Positions 6,794 through 15,574 of a DNA stretch of 36,034 nucleotides are shown one piece after another. Every line of letters begins with the position of its first letter. Position 1 is the stretch's first letter. The translations under genes were made by a program, and so were the position numbers. The notes under the pieces were generated by a model, which was not told the origin of the DNA, made no database searches, and worked only from the letters and a program-made list of their open reading frames with translations. Source of the DNA: an uncultured Oscillospiraceae bacterium (lineage in GTDB: Bacteria > Bacillota > Clostridia > Oscillospirales > Ruminococcaceae); assembly GCA_949737515.1 (NCBI GenBank), contig CATJCP010000372.1, forward strand, positions 1 through 36,034, in the 5' to 3' direction.

Positions 6794-8410
6794 GTGTCGG
6801 GCGTCCAAAAAGCTATAGTATGGCTTCTCCTTTTGGCGGCAGCGCTGTCAGGCTGTGCGCGGCAGGATATGTCCCAGCAGGACCTTAATCTGCAAAAGAT
6901 GGAGCAGGCCTCTCAGTCTGCCGTCCAGCCTCTGCCCCAGCAGCAGAAAATTGCCCTGCGTCTCCCGGTTGGGGACTCTGGAAATCTCAATCCCTTTTCC
7001 AATGCCGGTTCCCGCCTCTCTGTCACCCCTTTGCTCTACCAGAGCCTTTATGTGCTGGACGACGACTATGTCCCCAGAGGGGTGCTGGTTTCTTCCATGG
7101 AGGTGGAGGGACGCGCCTGCACCATAACCCTCCAGCCTGGCGCCCGTTTTTCTGACGGGACGCTGATAACAGCCCAAGATGTGGCAGCCTCCCTATGGGA
7201 GGCTCTGAAATATCCCTCCTCCTTTCCCGCATTGTCCCGAGGGGTAGAGAGCTGCTCCGCCGCCGAAGACAAGGTGGTAATCCTTCTCCGGCAGGAGGAC
7301 CGGAACGCCGCCGCCCTCCTCACCTTTCCAATCTGCAAGTCCGATTCCCTGGCAAACGCCCTTCCTGTGGGAAGCGGAGCCTTTGTCCCGGAATCCTCCG
7401 GGACCAGGATGCGCCGCAACCCTTACTACAACAGCTTTAAAGACAGCGGACAGCTCCAGCTTCCGGCGGAAATGGAGACCATTGAATTGGTTCCGGTCGC
7501 AGATGACGAATCCTTGGAATATATGTTGAAGATCGGGGTCATTGACCTTTATTTCAGCGCAGATGCGGATTCCAACCTGTACAGCTATGGCTCCACCGAA
7601 CGCCTGACCTTAAACCGCATGACCTTTCTGGGCTTTAACCGCTCCGGAAATTCTCTCTTGCGCAGCCCTGGCCTTGTCCAGGTTATCCAAAACGCCTTGG
7701 ACAAGGAAAGAATGGTGTCTTATGCCTACGGGGACCTGGCCCAGCCGGTGGACTATCCCTTTCACCCCGGCTACTGGGAGAGGATCCAGGGGGACCGTCT
7801 TCTGGAAGAGGAACGCGCCTTGGAGGATTCATCCTCTCCTTTGTCTTCTTCGGCGGCAGAGGGAGGGGGTCCCCCAACGATGGAAGAAGCCGCAGGCCTC
7901 TTGGGCTATTCCCAAAGGGATGAGGAGGGCTTCTGGGTTCGGGAAAGCCGCGGAAACGTTCAACGCCTCTCCCTGCGGATTCTGGTCAACGCTGAAAATG
8001 AGCCGCGGCAGCAGATGGCCCTGGAGCTGGCCGGGATCCTGACAGAGCTGGGAATAGAATGCCAAATCGTCTCTGAGGCCTATGACACCTACCTCCAGTC
8101 CATTGCAGCCAGGCGCTTCGACCTCTATTTGGGGGAACTGGAGATGGAGCCCAACATGGACCTTTCCCGCTTTTTTTCCTCTGAAAACGCCCCCAGACTG
8201 GGCTTTGAATACAGCGCCGCTCTGGAAGAGGCCGCTATTTTCCTGAAAACAGGGCAGACTGGCTATAAGGACTTTCTGTCCGCCTTCTCCGACGCTGCGG
8301 TCATGGAACCTATCTGCTACCGGAAAGGATGCTTCAGCTATTCCCGCAATCTGCCGGGGGACTTTATCTCCCTTCATCGGGAACTGTTTCTGGATATTCA
8401 AAATTGGTGA
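6794..8410 (+). CDS. Solute-binding lipoprotein, family 5 (peptide/nickel type)
   Basis: Extracellular lipoprotein of 538 residues. The signal peptide ends in a lipobox LSGC (Cys21), followed by a Gln-rich linker. The mature part shows the SBP_bac_5 layout: LNPFSNAGSRLSVTPLLYQSLYVLDDDYVPRGVLVSSMEVEGRACTITLQPGARFSDGTLITAQDVAASL near the N-terminus, and a later RILVNAENEPRQQMALELAGILTELGIECQIV repeat lobe ending in FDLYLGELEMEPNMDLSRFF. The family binds oligopeptides, nickel or similar ligands for ABC import. No permease or ATPase genes flank it, so it is an orphan and its ligand is unknown. A Ser-rich, Gly-rich stretch (about 355-370) interrupts the second half. GTG start, with a strong AGGGGGG ribosome site 7 bases upstream. 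Confidence 0.88.
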   Translation: MSGVQKAIVWLLLLAAALSGCARQDMSQQDLNLQKMEQASQSAVQPLPQQQKIALRLPVGDSGNLNPFSNAGSRLSVTPLLYQSLYVLDDDYVPRGVLVSSMEVEGRACTITLQPGARFSDGTLITAQDVAASLWEALKYPSSFPALSRGVESCSAAEDKVVILLRQEDRNAAALLTFPICKSDSLANALPVGSGAFVPESSGTRMRRNPYYNSFKDSGQLQLPAEMETIELVPVADDESLEYMLKIGVIDLYFSADADSNLYSYGSTERLTLNRMTFLGFNRSGNSLLRSPGLVQVIQNALDKERMVSYAYGDLAQPVDYPFHPGYWERIQGDRLLEEERALEDSSSPLSSSAAEGGGPPTMEEAAGLLGYSQRDEEGFWVRESRGNVQRLSLRILVNAENEPRQQMALELAGILTELGIECQIVSEAYDTYLQSIAARRFDLYLGELEMEPNMDLSRFFSSENAPRLGFEYSAALEEAAIFLKTGQTGYKDFLSAFSDAAVMEPICYRKGCFSYSRNLPGDFISLHRELFLDIQNW

Positions 8411-8502
8411 CAAAAGGCGGCGGAATGTGAAAAATCCTGCTGCAGCCCTGTCCAAGATCTCTTTTCCCTAATCTGCATCTCTATGTTTAAGGGGGTTTCC
8501 AT

Positions 8503-8850
8503 ATGGTCAAACTGGAAAACTATTTAGGCACAATCCAAATATCCGAAAACTTCTTTGCGAACCTGGTCGGCTATGCTGCCTCCCGCTGTTTCGGCGTTGC
8601 GGGCATGGCCCCGTCCACCGGTTCTGCCAAGGGCTGGCTGAAAAAGCCTGTCCTCCCCAAAAAAGGGGTCCGCATCCGCAATTCCGGCGATCTGCTCATT
8701 ATAGATCTGCATATCATTGTAACCTACGGGGTCAACATCAGCGCCATTGTCAAAAGCATCGGGCACAAGGTCCGCTATACGGTGGAACAGGCTACCAGCC
8801 TGCACGTTGGGAAGGTAAACGTCTATGTGGACGGGATGCTTCCTGAATGA
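8503..8850 (+). CDS. Asp23/Gls24 family envelope stress protein (YloU-like)
   Basis: Protein of 115 residues with the Asp23/Gls24 pattern: GTIQISENFFANLVGYAASRCFGVAGM at the N-terminus, then GVRIRNSGDLLIIDLHIIVTYGVNISAIVKSIGHKVRYTVEQATSLHVGKVNVYVDGM. Members associate with the membrane face and are linked to envelope stress. In Bacillus and many Clostridia this gene (yloU) sits immediately before the DAK2/FakA gene (yloV), as here, so the call rests on both sequence and synteny. AAGGGGG precedes the ATG at a suitable distance. The gap 8411-8502 contains no evident signal. Confidence 0.92.
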   Translation: MVKLENYLGTIQISENFFANLVGYAASRCFGVAGMAPSTGSAKGWLKKPVLPKKGVRIRNSGDLLIIDLHIIVTYGVNISAIVKSIGHKVRYTVEQATSLHVGKVNVYVDGMLPE

Positions 8851-8951
8851 TCCGGATCAAACGCCTTTGTACAATAAGACCAGGACCAGATGTTTGCCCT
8901 CAATCCTGTTTGGGGGAAATATCGATTTCATTAAGAGGAGTGTAAGGTAAC

Positions 8952-10652
8952 GTGTTAAGTGGCCCAATGCTGCGGGATGCCATTATCTCCGGAGCAAATC
9001 ATATTTCCAACCAGCGTCAAATCGTCGACGCACTGAATGTCTTCCCTGTCCCGGATGGGGACACGGGGACCAATATGTCCATGACCATCAGCGCCGCCCG
9101 CCGGGAACTAGAGCGGGCGGGGACGAACGTCACTGCCTCAGAGACCGCCAACATCGCCGCCGCCGCGCTGCTCCGCGGCGCACGTGGGAATTCCGGCGTG
9201 ATCCTTTCCCTGCTGTTCCGGGGCTTTTCCAAGGGATTGAGTGGAAAGGAGCAGGCCAGCGGCGCGGATATCTGCGGCGCTCTGTCCATGGGGGTGGAGG
9301 CCGCCTACAAAGCGGTTATGAAACCCACAGAGGGGACCATCCTGACTGTGGCACGGGTGGCATCGGAAAAGGCAAAGGAGGCCTTAAAGTCCAACCCCTC
9401 TATCGGCGTCAACCCGCTGTGGGAGATTATCCTTGCCGCCGCCGCCCAGGCTCTGCGGGAAACCCCCGAGATCCTCCCGGTGCTGAAAAAGGCTGGCGTG
9501 GTGGACGCTGGGGGACAGGGTCTGCTCTTTATCTTCGAGGGGATGGGCAGCGTCTTCTTTGATGGAAAGATCATCCCCTCCGCCGAGGAAGCGGATAAGC
9601 CCCGCCCCAAGGCTGACTTTGATGATGACTTCCGCAATGCTGCAGGGGCCTTCGACGGGGAGATCACCTTCTCCTACTGCACCGAGTTTATTGTCAACAA
9701 AACCAGCGGCAAGGAGCCCATCAAGCTGCGGGCCTATCTGGAATCCATTGGGGACAGCGTCGTAGTGGTGGATGACGAGGACATCATCAAGTGTCATGTT
9801 CACACCGACAATCCAGGCAAGGCCCTCCAGGAGGCCCTTACATTCGGCTCTCTCACCAGCATAAAGATCGAAAATATGCGGGAGCAGCATGCTGCCCAGC
9901 AGGAATCCGTCCGCCGGGAACAGGCAGCCAAATCCTCCCAAAATAAAGAAGCGGGGGAATTCGCCTATGCGCCGGTGGACCCATCGGTAGAGTACGGCTT
10001 TGTCTCAGTTGCCGCCGGAGACGGCATCCGCCAACTCTTTTTGGATCTGGGGGTAAACCAGGTGGTGAGCGGGGGACAGACCATGAATCCCTCCACCAAC
10101 GATATTTTGAAAGCCATCCACGCTACCCCCGCCAAAACGGTGTTTGTGATGCCCAACAATAAAAATATCATTATGGCCGCCGAACAGACCGTCAAACTGG
10201 CCGACCGGTCAGTATATGTGCTGCCCACCAAGACCATCCCTCAGGGGCTTTCCGCCATGTTGGCCTTTGACGGGGACCAATCCATGGCCGAAAATCAGTT
10301 GGCCATGACCAAGGCCCTGGAGCGGGTGGGCACCGGTCAGGTGACTTTTGCAGCCAGGGACTCGGATTTTGACGGCTACAAGATCCGCAAGGGCGAGATC
10401 CTGGCCCTGGAAAACGGCAAGCTGGCCTTTACCGAAAAGGATATTACAAAGGCCTGCCTGAAGCTGACCCGTTCCTTGGTTCGGGCATGCAGGGACTGTT
10501 CCTTTATCTCCATCATCTATGGGGAGGACGTCAACGAGGAGTTGGCCGCAAAGGTGGAGTCCGTCATCCGCGCCAAGGCGCCCAATAATGTGGAGGTTGC
10601 CTTAATTCGGGGAGGGCAGCCGGTTTACTACTTTATCATTTCGGTGGAGTGA
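8952..10652 (+). CDS. fakA: FakA-type fatty acid kinase (DAK2 domain, YloV)
   Basis: Kinase of 566 residues. The N-terminal DAK2 (dihydroxyacetone kinase-like) domain contains FPVPDGDTGTNM (DGDTGTN 35-41, the Mg-nucleotide site) and RGARGNSGVILSLLFRGFSKGL. A middle domain carries FSYCTEFIV, and the C-terminal part shows VVSGGQTMNPSTNDIL and VMPNNKNIIMAAEQ. This order and length match FakA/YloV, which phosphorylates fatty acids bound by FakB carrier proteins to give acyl-phosphates for phospholipid synthesis. No fakB lies in the window. The GTG at 8952 is 9 bases after AAGAGGAG and is favoured over the ATG five codons on. It follows the Asp23 gene by about 100 bases and probably shares its transcript. 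Confidence 0.93.
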   Translation: MLSGPMLRDAIISGANHISNQRQIVDALNVFPVPDGDTGTNMSMTISAARRELERAGTNVTASETANIAAAALLRGARGNSGVILSLLFRGFSKGLSGKEQASGADICGALSMGVEAAYKAVMKPTEGTILTVARVASEKAKEALKSNPSIGVNPLWEIILAAAAQALRETPEILPVLKKAGVVDAGGQGLLFIFEGMGSVFFDGKIIPSAEEADKPRPKADFDDDFRNAAGAFDGEITFSYCTEFIVNKTSGKEPIKLRAYLESIGDSVVVVDDEDIIKCHVHTDNPGKALQEALTFGSLTSIKIENMREQHAAQQESVRREQAAKSSQNKEAGEFAYAPVDPSVEYGFVSVAAGDGIRQLFLDLGVNQVVSGGQTMNPSTNDILKAIHATPAKTVFVMPNNKNIIMAAEQTVKLADRSVYVLPTKTIPQGLSAMLAFDGDQSMAENQLAMTKALERVGTGQVTFAARDSDFDGYKIRKGEILALENGKLAFTEKDITKACLKLTRSLVRACRDCSFISIIYGEDVNEELAAKVESVIRAKAPNNVEVALIRGGQPVYYFIISVE

Positions 10653-10677
10653 TTCCCGGAATTATGTGGTTTTATCA

Positions 10678-10728
10678 AGAGCCAGCTGTAAAACGCTTGG
10701 ATGCCAGAAGTTTTACAGCCGGCTCTTT
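10678..10728 (+). terminator. Hairpin ending at the Shine-Dalgarno of the Qnr-like gene
   Basis: Seventeen-base arms (10678-10694 with 10710-10726) with one mismatch around a 15-base loop. The stem ends in CTCTTT and is followed at once by GGAGGTGATC, the ribosome site of the next gene. It may be a leaky terminator after fakA, a processing or stability element, or an attenuator of the gene downstream. Confidence 0.7.
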
Positions 10729-10741
10729 GGAGGTGATCGAC

Positions 10742-11362
10742 ATGGCTTTGGAACTCTGTTCTCCAACAATTGGGGAAACCTTTGAGCATCGGGATTTTTC
10801 AGGAGAAGAGCTTTTAGATTTCTCATTCCAGGACTGCGTTTTCCAAAAGTGCTCTTTTAAGGGGACGGTCCTCCTGGGGCTTTCCGCTGAAAGATGCCAG
10901 TTCCTAGAGTGCCGCTTTGATTACGCCAGGCTCAACGAGGCAAAGTTTATCAGCTGTGCCCTGACGGGCTGCCGGTTCGACTGTGCCAGCCTGCTATGGG
11001 CCTCCTTCTCCCAATGTAAGGCCATGGGGAGCATCTTTGCGGAGGCGGCTCTGACGGGAACGGTCTTTCAGGAGGGGAACTTTTCCATGTCCTCCTTCCA
11101 GCGGTGCGATCTTCGGAAATTTTTGTTCCGGGACATGAACTTTGAACAGACGGATTTCCGGGAGTGCTGTTTAAAACAGTCCCGGTTTTCTCAATGTGAC
11201 CTGAACCACGCCCTCCTCACTGGCGCGGACCTGTCGGAGGCGGATCTGACCGGCGCCAGAATGGACGGCGTGGATTTTACGGGCGCCAGGATGAAAAAGA
11301 CCAGGATCAATATCGAACAGGCTGCTCTGATCGCCAAAAGCCTTGGAGCAGTGGTAGTATAA
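10742..11362 (+). CDS. Qnr-like pentapeptide repeat protein
   Basis: Protein of 206 residues made almost wholly of pentapeptide repeats of the A/C-D/N/S-L/F-x-x type, such as FEHRDFSGEEL, FQDCVFQKCSF, ADLSEADLTGARMDGVDFTGA. Such repeats form a right-handed quadrilateral beta-helix that mimics B-DNA. The length, the Cys-rich FxxCxF pattern and the non-repeat C-terminal segment INIEQAALIAKSLGAVVV resemble Qnr proteins, which end in a dimerising helix and a similar LGVIVL tail and protect DNA gyrase from quinolones. I see no clear long loop insertions like Qnr loops A and B. Function in gyrase protection is therefore inference. ATG 10742 has an ideal GGAGGTGATCGAC site. A GTG at 10649 overlapping the fakA stop gives a longer frame through the hairpin and is less likely. 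Confidence 0.85.
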   Translation: MALELCSPTIGETFEHRDFSGEELLDFSFQDCVFQKCSFKGTVLLGLSAERCQFLECRFDYARLNEAKFISCALTGCRFDCASLLWASFSQCKAMGSIFAEAALTGTVFQEGNFSMSSFQRCDLRKFLFRDMNFEQTDFRECCLKQSRFSQCDLNHALLTGADLSEADLTGARMDGVDFTGARMKKTRINIEQAALIAKSLGAVVV

Positions 11363-11400
11363 AGGGCGTTCCGGTCCCTCGTTTTTTAGGAGGTAAAGCT

Positions 11401-12774
11401 ATGAATTCCGTCCATATCCAAAGGGAGTTTTTTTCCAGCGGGGCAACCCGCCCCATTGAGTACCGGATGCGGCAGCTGAAATCCCTTTACTATATTATCC
11501 GCATCAATGAGGAGGAGATCTGCGCCGCCCTTCAAAAGGACCTGGGAAAAAGCCGCTATGAAGCCTACACAACCGAGGTAGGGGTTGTTCTGACCCAAAT
11601 CGCCTACACCTTAAAGCACCTGCGGAAATGGGCCCGCCCCCAAAGGGTTTCCACCTCCCTTCTCCAGTTCAAGGGGAGCGGGACGGTAATACCGGAGCCA
11701 TACGGCGTCTGCCTGATCCTGGCCCCCTGGAACTATCCCTTCCAGCTGAGCATTATTCCGGCAGTGGCGGCAATCGCGGCGGGAAACTGCGTGATTATCA
11801 AACCCTCCGAATACGCCCCGGCCACCAGCGAGATTCTTTCCAAAATCTTCAACCAGAACTTTGAACAGCGTCTCTGCCATGTCATAACGGGAAAATCCGA
11901 TGTGGCCCGATCCCTCCTGATGCAGCGGTTTGATTACATCTTCTTTACAGGCGGGGCACAGGTAGGGCGTTCCGTTATGGAACAGGCGGCCAAAAATCTC
12001 ACGCCAGTCACCTTGGAGCTGGGCGGGAAAAGCCCCTGCATTGTGGACGACACTGCCGTTGTCTCCATGGCCGCCAGAAGGATCGCCTGGGGGAAGTGCC
12101 TGAACGCCGGGCAGACCTGCGTGGCGCCGGACTATGTGCTAGTCCATCAGAAGGTCTTCCAACCCCTGGTGGAGTCAATGAAGCAATGGATCGCCTCCTT
12201 TTACGGGGACCGGCCGGAGCTCTCTCCCGAATATGCCCGCATTGTAAACCAAAATCACTTTGACCGGCTCTGCGGACTTTTGGACGGGTGTGAAATCCTT
12301 GCAGGGGGCGGTATGGACCGGGAGAAACTGAAAATCGCCCCCACCCTTGTGGCAAAACCGCCGGAGAAGCACCCTGTCATGGAGGATGAAATCTTCGGGC
12401 CGATCCTGCCGGTGATCCCCTATGAAAATTTAAAGGAAGCTGTGGAGTTTATCCGGGAGAAGCCGTCTCCCCTGGCGTTATATCTTTTCACCAGGGATAT
12501 CCGAACCGAAAAGAGCGTTATGCAGTCCATCCAGTTTGGCGGGGGATGCGTCAACGACACCGTCCTCCAGCTGGCGGGGGAGGCCATGCCCTTTGGCGGG
12601 ATCGGCGAAAGCGGGATGGGCGCATACCACGGCAAGGCGGGATTCGACACCTTTTCCCATAAAAAATCCATCCTGAAAAGCTCTTCGGTGCTGGACATCG
12701 GCCTTCGGTATCCCCCTTATGAGGAAAACCCCAGAAAGGAGCGGGTGGTGCGCTGGATTACCACCAGGAAATGA
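11401..12774 (+). CDS. Aldehyde dehydrogenase, ALDH3-like class
   Basis: NAD(P)-dependent aldehyde dehydrogenase of 457 residues, the short length typical of the ALDH3/YwdH group. It oxidises aldehydes to acids in the cytosol. Visible sites are APWNYPF (Asn111, oxyanion hole), KPSE (134-137, cofactor), FFTGGAQVGR (181-190), LELGGKSP (Glu206, general base), AGQTCVAPDYV (Cys240, nucleophile) and EIFGPILPV. The C-terminus, with MPFGGIGESGMGAYHGKAGFDTFSHKKSIL, is characteristic of the class 3 group that handles medium- and long-chain or fatty aldehydes. An AGGAGGTAAAGCT site precedes the ATG, 38 bases after the pentapeptide gene, so the two may be cotranscribed. The substrate is not deducible. 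No obvious terminator follows. Confidence 0.92.
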   Translation: MNSVHIQREFFSSGATRPIEYRMRQLKSLYYIIRINEEEICAALQKDLGKSRYEAYTTEVGVVLTQIAYTLKHLRKWARPQRVSTSLLQFKGSGTVIPEPYGVCLILAPWNYPFQLSIIPAVAAIAAGNCVIIKPSEYAPATSEILSKIFNQNFEQRLCHVITGKSDVARSLLMQRFDYIFFTGGAQVGRSVMEQAAKNLTPVTLELGGKSPCIVDDTAVVSMAARRIAWGKCLNAGQTCVAPDYVLVHQKVFQPLVESMKQWIASFYGDRPELSPEYARIVNQNHFDRLCGLLDGCEILAGGGMDREKLKIAPTLVAKPPEKHPVMEDEIFGPILPVIPYENLKEAVEFIREKPSPLALYLFTRDIRTEKSVMQSIQFGGGCVNDTVLQLAGEAMPFGGIGESGMGAYHGKAGFDTFSHKKSILKSSSVLDIGLRYPPYEENPRKERVVRWITTRK

Positions 12775-12892
12775 CAGACTATCTTCCTGCCATATCCGGA
12801 ATAATTTTGGAATTAAATGGGAATCAAACGGCGTCTAACGGCAAAATATGCAATATTTTTTGATTTCTTCTGGGAAAACCCTTTGGAAAATG

Positions 12893-12921
12893 TTGTGCAA
12901 TCAAAGGGAATCGTTTATAAT
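12893..12921 (+). promoter_or_regulatory. Promoter of gdpP
   Basis: TTGTGC (12893-12898), a 17-base spacer and a perfect TATAAT (12916-12921). The leader of about 60 bases contains a hairpin with arms CCTGGCG (12936-12942) and CGCCAGG (12967-12973) shortly before the GTG start. Confidence 0.75.
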
Positions 12922-12989
12922 GGTAGGCAGAGATTCCTGGCGGGCCGCAGCTGAACGGCGGAGGGACGCCAGGGGGACGGAGTGATAGA

Positions 12990-14963
12990 GTGAAAAAATA
13001 TATTGCGATGCTTACGCCCGCGCTGATCTTCCTGGTGGTTCTTTGCGCAGCGATGACCGGGGCATCCTACTTTTACAATATGCGGCTGTTTTACTGTGAG
13101 CTGATCCTTTTGGCTGTGGCGGTGGGGGCGGTCGTTGTATGTATGAGGCGTTCCCAGAAGTATACCCATGAGCTGCTTAACCATATGGGAGAACTGCTTT
13201 CCGACACCCAGAGGGGCGTTTTGACATCTTTCCCCCTTCCGGTGCTGGTGACGGATATTGAGGGGCAGATCGTATGGTATAACGATCTGTTCCGGGAGGT
13301 TGTGCTGGGAGGGATTGACCTATACGACGGCAACCTGTCCCAGATCGCCAACATCGACCACACAATGGAATGCCCGGAAAAGGGTGTGAACATTGTCCGG
13401 GCAGGCAGGGAGTACACCGTCTACTTTTCCAACGCCGCCAAGCATGAGGAACAGCTGAAGGTATTTTATTTTGTGGACGACACTGTGGTAAAGCGTTTCG
13501 CCCACGAATACCATATCACCCGGCCCTGTGTGGCCATTGTGCTCATCGACAATTACGAAGAGCTTCAGCAGAACGCCAAGGAAAACGAACGGTCCCAGAT
13601 CTTCGCGGAGATCGAAACCACAGTGGAAAAATATTTTGCGGCCAGTAAGGCATTTGTCTGTAAGACAGATCGGGATCGGTTTATCGCCATTGTGGAAAAA
13701 CAGTATTTGGACGAAATCGTCAAACGGCGTTTCGACGTACTGGACAGCGTCCGGGCAATCAGCGCATCGGACAACATGACCGCCACCCTTTCCATCGGCG
13801 TCGGAGTGGGGGCCAAGGATCTGACCGAGTCTGAGCAGATGGCGCGGCAGGCCTTGGACATGTGCCTGGGCCGGGGCGGCGATCAGGCGGCCCTGCGCTC
13901 CAAGGACGGATATGAGTTTTTCGGCGGGGTATCCAAGGGCGTAGAAAAGCGCACCAAGGTCAAGGCTAGGATTGTGGCCTCCGCCCTCCAGGAGCTGATC
14001 GAGTCCCACGACAACGTAATTGTCATGGGACACCAGTTTGCGGATATGGACAGCCTGGGCTCGGCTGTGGGCATTTACCGTGCGGCCAAATCCATGGAAC
14101 GGGAGGCATGCATCTGCATTGACCCCAAGCGGCACCTTGTGGCTTCCCTGATGGAGCGGCTGATGGAAAACGGCTACAGCGGTGCATTCCGCTCCCCAGA
14201 GGAGGTGCTCCCCACCATTACTCCCTCTACCCTCCTCATTGTGGTGGACACACACATCAAACATTTCGTACAGTCCTACGATGTTTATACTGCTTGTAAA
14301 ACAGTTGTCGTCATTGACCATCACCGCAAAACCGTCGACCACATTGACAATGCCGTCATCTTCTATCATGAGCCCTACGCCTCCTCCGCCTCCGAGATGG
14401 TGGCGGAAATGCTGCCCTACTTTGGGGAAAAGCGGCGGATCAACCGCATTGAGGCCGAAGCGCTGCTGGCCGGCATTATGCTGGATACCAAAAACTTTAT
14501 CATGCGGGCGGGGGTGCGCACCTTCGAGGCTGCCGCCTACCTGCGCAGGATGGGGGCAGATACGGTCGAGGTCCGCAAGCTGTTCTCCACCAGCATGGAG
14601 GAATACCGTTCCCGCACCCGGATCATCTCCTCTGCCCAGATCTACCGCAACTGTGCCGTTGCAGGGGTGAAGGAACCTTTGGAGCATGTCAAACTGGTGG
14701 CCCCTCAGGCGGCGGATGAGCTGCTGAACATCACAGGGGTAGACGCTTCCTTTACCATCTACGAGTACGACGGCGGCGTTTCCATCTCCGCCCGCAGCAT
14801 GGGGGCGATCAACGTACAGCTGATCATGGAGCGGCTTGGCGGCGGCGGACACCAGACTATGGCCGCCACCCAGATGAAGGATATCTCCTTTGAAACCGCC
14901 CGGGAAAAGCTGCTGGAAGCCATTGACCGGTTCTATGAGGCAAAAAACAGGCCGGCCCAATAG
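12990..14963 (+). CDS. gdpP: GdpP-type cyclic-di-AMP phosphodiesterase
   Basis: Membrane-bound DHH/DHHA1 phosphodiesterase of 657 residues. Two membrane segments (about 8-27 and 34-52) are followed by a PAS-like region (about 80-165), a degenerate GGDEF region (about 174-315) and the DHH domain: GHQFADMDSLGSA (347-359), LLIVVDTH (415-422) and VIDHHRK (441-447). The DHHA1 domain ends in GGGGHQ (617-622). All metal-binding His and Asp residues are present, so the enzyme should hydrolyse c-di-AMP to pApA and thereby affect turgor, wall and beta-lactam tolerance. GTG start after a purine-rich GGACGGAGTGATAGA. The order gdpP-rplI-dnaB is conserved in Firmicutes and supports the call. Confidence 0.96.
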   Translation: MKKYIAMLTPALIFLVVLCAAMTGASYFYNMRLFYCELILLAVAVGAVVVCMRRSQKYTHELLNHMGELLSDTQRGVLTSFPLPVLVTDIEGQIVWYNDLFREVVLGGIDLYDGNLSQIANIDHTMECPEKGVNIVRAGREYTVYFSNAAKHEEQLKVFYFVDDTVVKRFAHEYHITRPCVAIVLIDNYEELQQNAKENERSQIFAEIETTVEKYFAASKAFVCKTDRDRFIAIVEKQYLDEIVKRRFDVLDSVRAISASDNMTATLSIGVGVGAKDLTESEQMARQALDMCLGRGGDQAALRSKDGYEFFGGVSKGVEKRTKVKARIVASALQELIESHDNVIVMGHQFADMDSLGSAVGIYRAAKSMEREACICIDPKRHLVASLMERLMENGYSGAFRSPEEVLPTITPSTLLIVVDTHIKHFVQSYDVYTACKTVVVIDHHRKTVDHIDNAVIFYHEPYASSASEMVAEMLPYFGEKRRINRIEAEALLAGIMLDTKNFIMRAGVRTFEAAAYLRRMGADTVEVRKLFSTSMEEYRSRTRIISSAQIYRNCAVAGVKEPLEHVKLVAPQAADELLNITGVDASFTIYEYDGGVSISARSMGAINVQLIMERLGGGGHQTMAATQMKDISFETAREKLLEAIDRFYEAKNRPAQ

Positions 14964-14993
14964 CAGCCTGTACCTCTGCGAAAAATAAAAGGG

Positions 14994-15022
14994 TTTACAG
15001 CCCTTCCCAGCTGTGATACAAT
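14994..15022 (+). promoter_or_regulatory. Promoter of rplI
   Basis: TTTACA (14994-14999), a 17-base spacer and TACAAT (15017-15022), just after gdpP. L9 can therefore be transcribed apart from gdpP. Confidence 0.7.
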
Positions 15023-15083
15023 AGGGATGCCCACTGTCCATACAGCCTGATTGGACTTGATATATAGAAAGGAAGACCAGAAT

Positions 15084-15530
15084 ATGAAAGTAATTCTCAC
15101 ACAGGACGTCAAGGGTTCCGGCAAAAAGGGGCAGCTCATCGACGTATCCGACGGCTACGCCAGAAACTACCTTTTGGCCCGTAAACTGGCAATAGAGGCC
15201 TCTGCCCAGAATATGAACGTCTTAAAGGCCAAGGAGGCTGCCGCGGCTCACCGCGCACAGGTGGAACGGGAACAGGCCGAGGCAGCGGCCAAGACTTTGG
15301 CCGGCAAATCGGTCAAGATCATGGCCAAGGCGGGCAACGGCGGCAAACTGTTCGGCTCCGTGACCTCCAAGGAGGTCTCTGACGAACTGAAAAAGCAGCT
15401 TGGGGTGGATGTGGATAAAAAGAAGATCGCCCTTGGTTCCGATATCAAGGCCTTTGGAACCTATTCAGCAGAGGTTAAGCTGTATGCGGGGATCTCAGCC
15501 CAGATCTTTGTCACAGTTGCAGAAATGTAA
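15084..15530 (+). CDS. rplI: 50S ribosomal protein L9
   Basis: Ribosomal protein L9 of 148 residues, standard length. It starts MKVILTQDVKGSGKKGQLIDVSDGYARNYLLARKLAIEAS, the canonical 23S rRNA-binding N-domain. A long charged helix rich in Ala, Glu and Lys follows (about 50-75), then the C-domain with GKLFGSVTSKEVSDEL and IKAFGTYSAEVKLYAGISAQIFVTV. L9 bridges the base of the L1 stalk and affects frame maintenance. The ATG at 15084 follows AAAGGAAGA and fits the family N-terminus. The longer frame from 15051 adds eleven residues foreign to L9. Confidence 0.98.
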   Translation: MKVILTQDVKGSGKKGQLIDVSDGYARNYLLARKLAIEASAQNMNVLKAKEAAAAHRAQVEREQAEAAAKTLAGKSVKIMAKAGNGGKLFGSVTSKEVSDELKKQLGVDVDKKKIALGSDIKAFGTYSAEVKLYAGISAQIFVTVAEM

Positions 15531-15540
15531 AAAGAAATCG

Positions 15541-15574
15541 GGGATAAACGGGATTTGTCGTTTGTCCCTTTTTT
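15541..15574 (+). terminator. Terminator between rplI and dnaB
   Basis: Ten-base arms (15541-15550 and 15559-15568) pairing with one G-U, an 8-base loop, then TTTTTT. It would limit read-through from the strong rplI promoter into dnaB. Confidence 0.8.

Noticed and set aside
12931-12989. c-di-AMP riboswitch before gdpP
   Set aside because: The leader is about 60 bases with one small hairpin, far too short for the ydaO-type fold.
13320-15041. Long minus-strand open frame (573 codons)
   Set aside because: It lies antisense to gdpP, has no family features or ribosome site, and the plus-strand gene is unambiguous.
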